From an uncultured Candidatus Competibacteraceae bacterium (GTDB lineage: Bacteria > Pseudomonadota > Gammaproteobacteria > Competibacterales > Competibacteraceae): 7,462 bases of DNA. The DNA is taken from positions 1 through 7,462 of the forward strand of contig CALGOO010000301.1 of assembly GCA_937960715.1 (NCBI GenBank), written 5' to 3'. How positions within the stretch are numbered: position 1 is the first letter of the stretch; each line of letters opens with the position of its first letter. The position numbers and the translations under genes are program-made. This document shows positions 1 to 7,462 of the stretch, one piece after another. The notes beneath the pieces were generated by a model. That model did no database searches. It was not told where the DNA came from and saw only the letters and a program-made list of their open reading frames with translations.

Positions 1-137
1 AGAACATCGTGGACGGCAACCACCGCATGGAAGCCGGCATGCCCGAATCGTTCAACGTGCTGGTCAAGGAAATCCGCTCGCTGGGGATCAACATCGAGCT
101 GGAAAACGATGCGGTGGCGCCCAGGCGGGACGAATGA
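1..137 (+). CDS. rpoB: RNA polymerase beta subunit, C-terminal end (partial)
   Basis: This is the last 44 codons of rpoB, cut by the left edge of the window; the first complete codon starts at base 3 and the stop is TGA at 135-137. The translation contains MPESFNVLVKEIRSLGINIE, the near-invariant C-terminal motif of proteobacterial beta subunits, preceded by a VDGNHRMEAG segment (E. coli has a very similar sequence here). This part of beta packs against beta' near the clamp and is essential to the core enzyme. After the conserved NIELE the protein continues for about ten residues (NDAVAPRRDE), whereas E. coli ends almost at once with DE, so there is a short basic/acidic extension. rpoC follows on the same strand, as expected. 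Identity is certain; only the 5' part is missing. Confidence 0.97.
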   Translation, partial: NIVDGNHRMEAGMPESFNVLVKEIRSLGINIELENDAVAPRRDE

Positions 138-146
138 CGCCAAAAC

Positions 147-170
147 GTCCGCCGCCCCTCCGGGCGGGAC
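147..170 (+). other. GC-rich hairpin between rpoB and rpoC
   Basis: CCGCCC (152-157) pairs perfectly with GGGCGG (162-167) around the four-base loop CTCC. GTC (147-149) then pairs with GAC (168-170) across a two-base bulge. No T-run follows, so it does not read as a terminator. It lies in the rpoB-rpoC gap, 25 bases before the rpoC start and just ahead of its ribosome binding site. It could serve in mRNA processing or stability, or affect RpoC translation; the role is inference. Confidence 0.6.
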
Positions 171-195
171 AATGCAATTCCGTGGGTGAGAGATG

Positions 196-4431
<4,236 letters not shown>

Positions 4432-4464
4432 GCGCGTGACCGAGTAACGGGCATTCTTTTGGGT

Positions 4465-4497
4465 AAGGCGGGGACGCGCGGCGCCACCCGCCTTTTT
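4465..4497 (+). terminator. Rho-independent terminator of the rpoBC operon
   Basis: AAGGCGGG (4465-4472) pairs perfectly with CCCGCCTT (4487-4494), an 8-bp stem around a 14-base loop that itself contains a GGCGCC palindrome. The run TTTTT (4493-4497) sits at the 3' foot of the stem. It begins 33 bases after the rpoC stop. This is the canonical intrinsic terminator form and implies that the downstream transporter genes are mainly a separate transcription unit. Confidence 0.88.
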
Positions 4498-4506
4498 CAT
4501 TCAGCC

Positions 4507-4537
4507 GCGCGGATATGGACACCCTTGATCTCCGCGC
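4507..4537 (+). repeat. Inverted repeat in the leader of the ABC ATPase gene
   Basis: GCGCGGA (4507-4513) and TCCGCGC (4531-4537) are a perfect 7-bp inverted repeat separated by 17 bases. It lies between the rpoC terminator and the ATPase start at 4558. It could be a leader hairpin or a regulator binding site, but 7-bp repeats arise by chance in GC-rich DNA. No convincing promoter boxes were found in 4432-4557. Confidence 0.35.
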
Positions 4538-4557
4538 CATCCCGATGCGCCAATCCC

Positions 4558-5442
4558 ATGACCGTCCTGCTGGAAACCCGCAATCTGATCAAACAGTTTC
4601 GCGGCGTGGAAGCCGTGAATGGCATCGACCTGGCGTTGTCGGCCGGGCGTTGTTTCGGCCTGCTGGGTCCCAACGGCGCCGGCAAGACCACCACGGTCGA
4701 ATTGCTGGAAGGTATTCAGGCACCCACCAGCGGTCTGATCCGCTACCGGGGCGAGCCGCTGGGTCCCCGTTTTCGCCAGGACATCGGCATCATGTTTCAG
4801 TCCACGGCTCTACAGGACCATGTCACGGGCCGGGAAAACCTGTGGATGTTCGCCAGTCTTTATCGCCACGCCTTGCCGTTGGCCGGGCTGATCGAAGCCT
4901 GCGCGCTGGGCGAATTCCTGGACCGCGACACCCGCAAGCTCTCCGGTGGCCAGCGTCAGCGGTTGCTGCTGGCCATCGCCCTGGTCAACGATCCGGAACT
5001 GATTTTTCTGGACGAGCCGACCACGGGTCTCGACCCGCAGGCCCGCCGCAACTTTTGGGAACTGATCCACCGGATCAAGGCGCGTGGCAAGACCATTCTG
5101 TTGACCACGCATTACATGGAGGAGGCCTATCATCTGTGTGATGAGATCGCCATCATGGATCATGGTCGAATCATCGCCCAAGGCGCTCCGCGCGAGTTGC
5201 TGGCCGCGCGCTTCGACGACGTGGTGCTGCAATTGCCCCTGGCGGACTTTCCCGAACCCGCGCCGCCGCTAAGGCTGACCGTGATGCGGAGCCGGGACGC
5301 GGTGGAAATTCTCACCCGCGACGTCAACGCCGCCATCCGGGAATTGCTGGCGTGGAATATCTCGCTGGCGCGGCTGCAAATCCGGCCGCGCACCCTGGAG
5401 GATCTGTTCCTGGAATTGACGGGGCGGGGACTGCGGGCATGA
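4558..5442 (+). CDS. ABC transporter ATP-binding protein (ABC-2 exporter type)
   Basis: A 294-residue ATPase that should power the permease encoded immediately downstream, on the cytoplasmic face of the inner membrane. All nucleotide-binding motifs are intact: Walker A GPNGAGKTT (37-45), Q-loop Q81, signature LSGGQ (128-132), Walker B LIFLDEP with D152 and E153, D-loop GLD (157-159) and switch histidine H185. After about residue 215 a C-terminal extension ends in LEDLFLELTGRG, as in the CcmA/DrrA group (COG1131) of exporter ATPases. Substrates of this group range from drugs to polysaccharides and lipids, so the substrate cannot be read from the sequence. The start at 4558 gives the usual beta-strand opening (MTVLLETRNL). 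No clear Shine-Dalgarno sequence precedes it. In-frame TTG codons at 4525 and 4459 are less likely, and the latter lies upstream of the terminator stem. The stop overlaps the permease start (ATGA). Confidence 0.93.
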   Translation: MTVLLETRNLIKQFRGVEAVNGIDLALSAGRCFGLLGPNGAGKTTTVELLEGIQAPTSGLIRYRGEPLGPRFRQDIGIMFQSTALQDHVTGRENLWMFASLYRHALPLAGLIEACALGEFLDRDTRKLSGGQRQRLLLAIALVNDPELIFLDEPTTGLDPQARRNFWELIHRIKARGKTILLTTHYMEEAYHLCDEIAIMDHGRIIAQGAPRELLAARFDDVVLQLPLADFPEPAPPLRLTVMRSRDAVEILTRDVNAAIRELLAWNISLARLQIRPRTLEDLFLELTGRGLRA

Positions 5443-6446
5443 ATTTCAAGCGGTTCTGGGCGGTGTTCGTTTGCCGCAATTGGGAATTCCTGCGGGACCG
5501 CTCCACCATGACCTGGAATTTGCTATTTCCCATTTCCCTGATCGCCGGCTTCGCTGTCGCGTTCTCCGGGCCGGGGCTGGCGCTTTACAAAGTGGGGGTG
5601 TTGGGCGGCGCCGCTGGCGCGGGTGGAAGTGCGTTTCTCACCACCCACCATGTCCAGTTCATTCCCGTGGCGGATCTGCCCGCCGCCTTGCCCAAGGTCG
5701 AGCGCCACCAACTGGACATGCTGATCGACCTGGCCGGGCGGCGCTACTGGATCAACGAGGAGTCGCCGAAGGGTTACCTGTTGGAGCGGATACTGCGCGG
5801 CTCCGATGCGCCCGCCGCGTTCGACAAACAGACCGTCAGCGGGCGGGTCATCCGTTACGTGGACTGGATCGCGCCGGGCATCCTGGCGATGAACATGATG
5901 TTCAGTTGCCTGTTCGGGGTCGGTTACGTCATCGTTCGTTACCGGAAGAACGGGATGCTGAAGCGGTTGAAGGCCACGCCGCTGACGCCGCTGGAGTTTC
6001 TGCTGGCTCAGGTCGTCTCGCGGCTCTGGCTGATTTTGGCGACCACCGCGCTGGTGTTCGCGGGAACCGATGCGGTGATCGGCTTCCCGATGCACGGCTC
6101 CTATCTGGACTTGGGGATCGTGTTTTTGATGGGAGCGGTCAATCTGATCAGTCTGGGGTTGATCGTCGCCGCTCGCGCCACCAGCGAGGAAGTCGCCGCC
6201 GGCATCCTGAATCTTCTCAGTTGGCCGATGACGTTCCTGTCGGGCGTCTGGTTTTCGTTGGAAGGCGTTCATCCGGTGCTACAACAGTGCGCACAACTGG
6301 CACCGCTGACGCACATCATCGACGCGGCGCGGGCGATCATGATCGACGGCGCGGGCCTGGCGGCGATTTCCGGCCATCTGCTGGCGCTGACCGTGATGAG
6401 CATCGGCTTCATGGCGGTGGGGGCCTGGCTGTTTCGGTGGGAGTAG
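5439..6446 (+). CDS. ABC-2 type transporter permease
   Basis: A 335-residue inner-membrane protein, the partner of the preceding ATPase; the ATGA overlap at 5439-5442 implies translational coupling and roughly matched synthesis. By eye there are six membrane segments: about 25-43, 144-166, 187-208, 222-245, 253-272 and 310-331. Between the first two is a soluble stretch of about 95 residues (50-143), probably periplasmic, as in ABC-2 permeases of the COG0842 type. The short cytoplasmic stretch after the second segment (RYRKNGMLKRLKATPLTPLEF, about 168-187) is the typical coupling region of this family. The late membrane segment with SWPMTFLSGVWF followed by HPVLQQCAQLAPLTH is also characteristic. 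There is one permease gene and one ATPase gene, so the working transporter is probably a dimer of each. Export is expected from the family; the substrate is unknown. No third component, such as a membrane fusion protein, is adjacent within the window. Confidence 0.9.
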   Translation: MNFKRFWAVFVCRNWEFLRDRSTMTWNLLFPISLIAGFAVAFSGPGLALYKVGVLGGAAGAGGSAFLTTHHVQFIPVADLPAALPKVERHQLDMLIDLAGRRYWINEESPKGYLLERILRGSDAPAAFDKQTVSGRVIRYVDWIAPGILAMNMMFSCLFGVGYVIVRYRKNGMLKRLKATPLTPLEFLLAQVVSRLWLILATTALVFAGTDAVIGFPMHGSYLDLGIVFLMGAVNLISLGLIVAARATSEEVAAGILNLLSWPMTFLSGVWFSLEGVHPVLQQCAQLAPLTHIIDAARAIMIDGAGLAAISGHLLALTVMSIGFMAVGAWLFRWE

Positions 6447-6714
6447 TGTTTCACCCAACGGGTGGCGAAGACCCGCCTCCCCCACCGACCGCACCAGGTC
6501 AGTCCGAACAGGCACCGCCGCCACCTTGACCTCCGAGGTGGCCGCCCGGGAACAGGCGCGCGACGCCGACCCCCGGCCGGTAATCTGGCGCTTTACCCCC
6601 CTGACGTCCGCATCAAACTCAAGCGCCTCCATCCATCAATTCAGACTGGGTGAAGCACAGGCTGATGACGGAAGAATTTCCGCGCGGGATCGGCGCCGCC
6701 TGTCAAAGCAGCGG
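6447..6714. other. Non-coding region between convergent genes, with three inverted repeats
   Basis: No reading frame here has a recognisable protein family or a good start. Three perfect inverted repeats are visible: CACCC/GGGTG (6452-6456/6460-6464, 3-base loop, six bases after the permease stop); GCCACCT/AGGTGGC (6520-6526/6536-6542, 9-base loop); and GGCGCTT/AAGCGCC (6587-6593/6621-6627, 27 bases apart). A shorter CGGAA/TTCCG pair occurs at 6669-6682. None is followed by a T-run on either strand, so none is a textbook intrinsic terminator. Transcripts from both sides end here, so these hairpins may protect 3' ends or assist Rho-dependent termination; that is inference. Confidence 0.5.
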
Positions 6715-7314
6715 TTACAACGCGGCCCCAGCCTTCTCCAATTCGGTATAGGTAGTCGGCTGCCGCGATCGATTGATGTCCAATCCCAGCCGCGAACCGA
6801 TCTCCGACAGCGAGAAAATGCCGCGCACCGCCGGTATCTCGGTTTCGGGATCGATGTCCAATACCAGAGCGTGCTGGCGGTTGACCTGCCGCAAGGTTGC
6901 GATGATGTCGCCCACTCGCGCGTTCAGTACGTCTTCCATCATCAACACTTCCAGTTTCGCCCGCAGAGTCATGACATCGGCGACGAGCAAGTCGTCGCGG
7001 GCGCAGTGGGTCTTGGCCAGAATCCGGGTGACCTTTTCCCCGTCGACATCGCGGCTGGTGACCAATCCAAGGAGGTTGTCGTCGGCGTCGACGACCAGCA
7101 GGATGCGCACGCCGCGCTTGATCATGATGTCCAGCCCCTTGCCAAGAGGGGTCGACAGTTCAGTGGTGACGGCGGTCACCTGGCAAAGGTCGGTCATCAC
7201 TGACAACGCCGGATCATCGGTAGTGATGCGTCGGGGCAACCGCTGCTTGGGTCGAGCATGGCGGATTCCCCGGTCTAGTCGGTGCAGAGGCAACAAGCGA
7301 TAAGGGTGTTTCAT
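6715..7314 (-). CDS. Stand-alone CBS-domain pair protein
   Basis: A 199-residue protein with two CBS domains, at about residues 40-100 and 108-180, and little else. The first contains the ILLVVDADDNLLGLVTSRD stretch, the standard second-half CBS pattern ending in S/T-x-D. The second begins VADVMT and ends GIFSLSEIGSRLG. CBS pairs (Bateman modules) bind adenosine nucleotides or related ligands and act as sensors, here presumably in the cytoplasm because there is no signal peptide or membrane segment. The first ~35 residues are basic and have no recognisable domain. ATG at 7312-7314 was chosen; the preceding codon TTG (7315-7317) is also a possible start. AGGAG ends nine bases before the ATG. 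The gene converges with the permease and has its own promoter, so it is probably transcribed alone. Its ligand and partner are unknown. Similar small two-CBS proteins are, to my knowledge, widespread in proteobacteria. Confidence 0.9.
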   Translation of the reverse strand: MKHPYRLLPLHRLDRGIRHARPKQRLPRRITTDDPALSVMTDLCQVTAVTTELSTPLGKGLDIMIKRGVRILLVVDADDNLLGLVTSRDVDGEKVTRILAKTHCARDDLLVADVMTLRAKLEVLMMEDVLNARVGDIIATLRQVNRQHALVLDIDPETEIPAVRGIFSLSEIGSRLGLDINRSRQPTTYTELEKAGAAL

Positions 7315-7320
7315 CAAGGC

Positions 7321-7328
7321 TCTCTCCT
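7321..7328 (-). promoter_or_regulatory. Ribosome binding site of the CBS-domain gene
   Basis: Read on the minus strand this is AGGAGAGA, a strong Shine-Dalgarno match. The AGGAG core is nine bases from the ATG at 7314 and six from the in-frame TTG at 7317. It is the clearest ribosome binding site in the window and makes a start far inside the gene unlikely. Confidence 0.75.
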
Positions 7329-7335
7329 GTAGGTA

Positions 7336-7372
7336 GGCAAAACAGCAACTTTAGCCACCGTTATTATTTGCC
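7336..7372 (-). repeat. Inverted repeat in the 5' leader of the CBS-domain gene
   Basis: GGCAAA and TTTGCC (7336-7341 and 7367-7372) are perfect complements separated by 25 AT-rich bases. If transcription begins near 7371, as the -10 box suggests, the repeat would span almost the first half of the ~57-base leader. It is short with a long loop, so a structural role is weakly supported. Confidence 0.3.
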
Positions 7373-7377
7373 CATGC

Positions 7378-7406
7378 ATTATAAGAGATGATTAGTCATT
7401 AATAAA
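7378..7406 (-). promoter_or_regulatory. Sigma-70 type promoter of the CBS-domain gene
   Basis: On the minus strand a perfect TATAAT -10 hexamer lies at 7383-7378. Exactly 17 bases upstream is TTTATT (7406-7401), which matches only three of six -35 positions (TTGACA). The predicted start is near 7371, about 57 bases before the ATG. The surrounding ~60 bases are strikingly AT-rich compared with the rest of the window. The -10 box is convincing. The poor -35 suggests help from an activator or an upstream element. Confidence 0.7.
7391..7403. promoter_or_regulatory. Possible operator within the CBS-gene promoter
   Basis: ATTA-N5-TAAT (ATTA 7391-7394, TAAT 7400-7403) is a small dyad lying between and partly overlapping the -35 and -10 boxes. 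A regulator bound here would block or reshape RNA polymerase binding. The half-sites are only four bases and AT-rich, so chance is a serious alternative. Confidence 0.25.
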
Positions 7407-7462
7407 TGTGGCGGATTGTCACGCTCGGCACCACCGCATCGGGCATTCCCCCTACCCGCCCC

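Noticed and set aside
4459..4557. An extended ABC ATPase start at TTG 4459
   Set aside because: The extra 33 residues would be encoded across the rpoC terminator, have no family counterpart, and precede a normal ATPase N-terminus at 4558.
6452..6464. The CACCC/GGGTG hairpin just after the permease as an intrinsic terminator
   Set aside because: The stem is only 5 bp with a 3-base loop, and it is followed by a C-rich sequence and no T-run. Position alone is suggestive, so it is listed only as an inverted repeat.
5471..6529. A 352-codon plus-strand frame overlapping the permease and ending in a proline-rich stretch
   Set aside because: It is a shifted frame of the permease gene, rich in R, G, D and H. 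The proline run comes from a C-rich intergenic segment and not from a real domain.
6526..7203. A plus-strand frame over the CBS-domain gene
   Set aside because: The minus-strand frame gives two clean CBS domains with a ribosome binding site and promoter; the plus-strand frame has a TTG start and no recognisable domain.

Overview
The window is GC-rich, densely coding DNA from a proteobacterium, most probably a gammaproteobacterium. The evidence is the C-terminus of the RNA polymerase beta subunit and the whole beta' subunit. Both align closely with the E. coli proteins, and the zinc-binding, bridge-helix, trigger-loop and catalytic residues of beta' fall at the same residue numbers as in E. 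coli. I cannot name a genus from this sequence.

Layout, left to right. The end of rpoB (1-137, plus strand) is followed by a 58-base gap containing a strong GC hairpin, then complete rpoC (196-4431). A clear Rho-independent terminator at 4465-4497 closes the rpoBC unit. A second plus-strand unit follows, made of an ABC ATPase (4558-5442) and an ABC-2 type membrane permease (5439-6446). They overlap by an ATGA junction and together look like an exporter of unknown substrate. A 268-base non-coding stretch (6447-6714) with several inverted repeats separates this unit from a convergent minus-strand gene (6715-7314) for a stand-alone protein with two CBS domains. Upstream of that gene is an unusually AT-rich promoter region with a perfect TATAAT -10 box and a good Shine-Dalgarno sequence. 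The last ~60 bases return to high GC and hold nothing I can identify.

How the parts relate. rpoB and rpoC encode the two catalytic subunits of RNA polymerase and are co-transcribed. The ATPase and permease form one transporter, presumably as a homodimer of each subunit. The CBS protein is probably a separately controlled ligand sensor or regulator, and nothing in the sequence links it to the transporter.

The window looks like ordinary core genome followed by an accessory-type transporter and a small regulator. I found no convincing sign of a new biological system, mobile element, CRISPR array or RNA gene. The findings below are modest structural and context observations.
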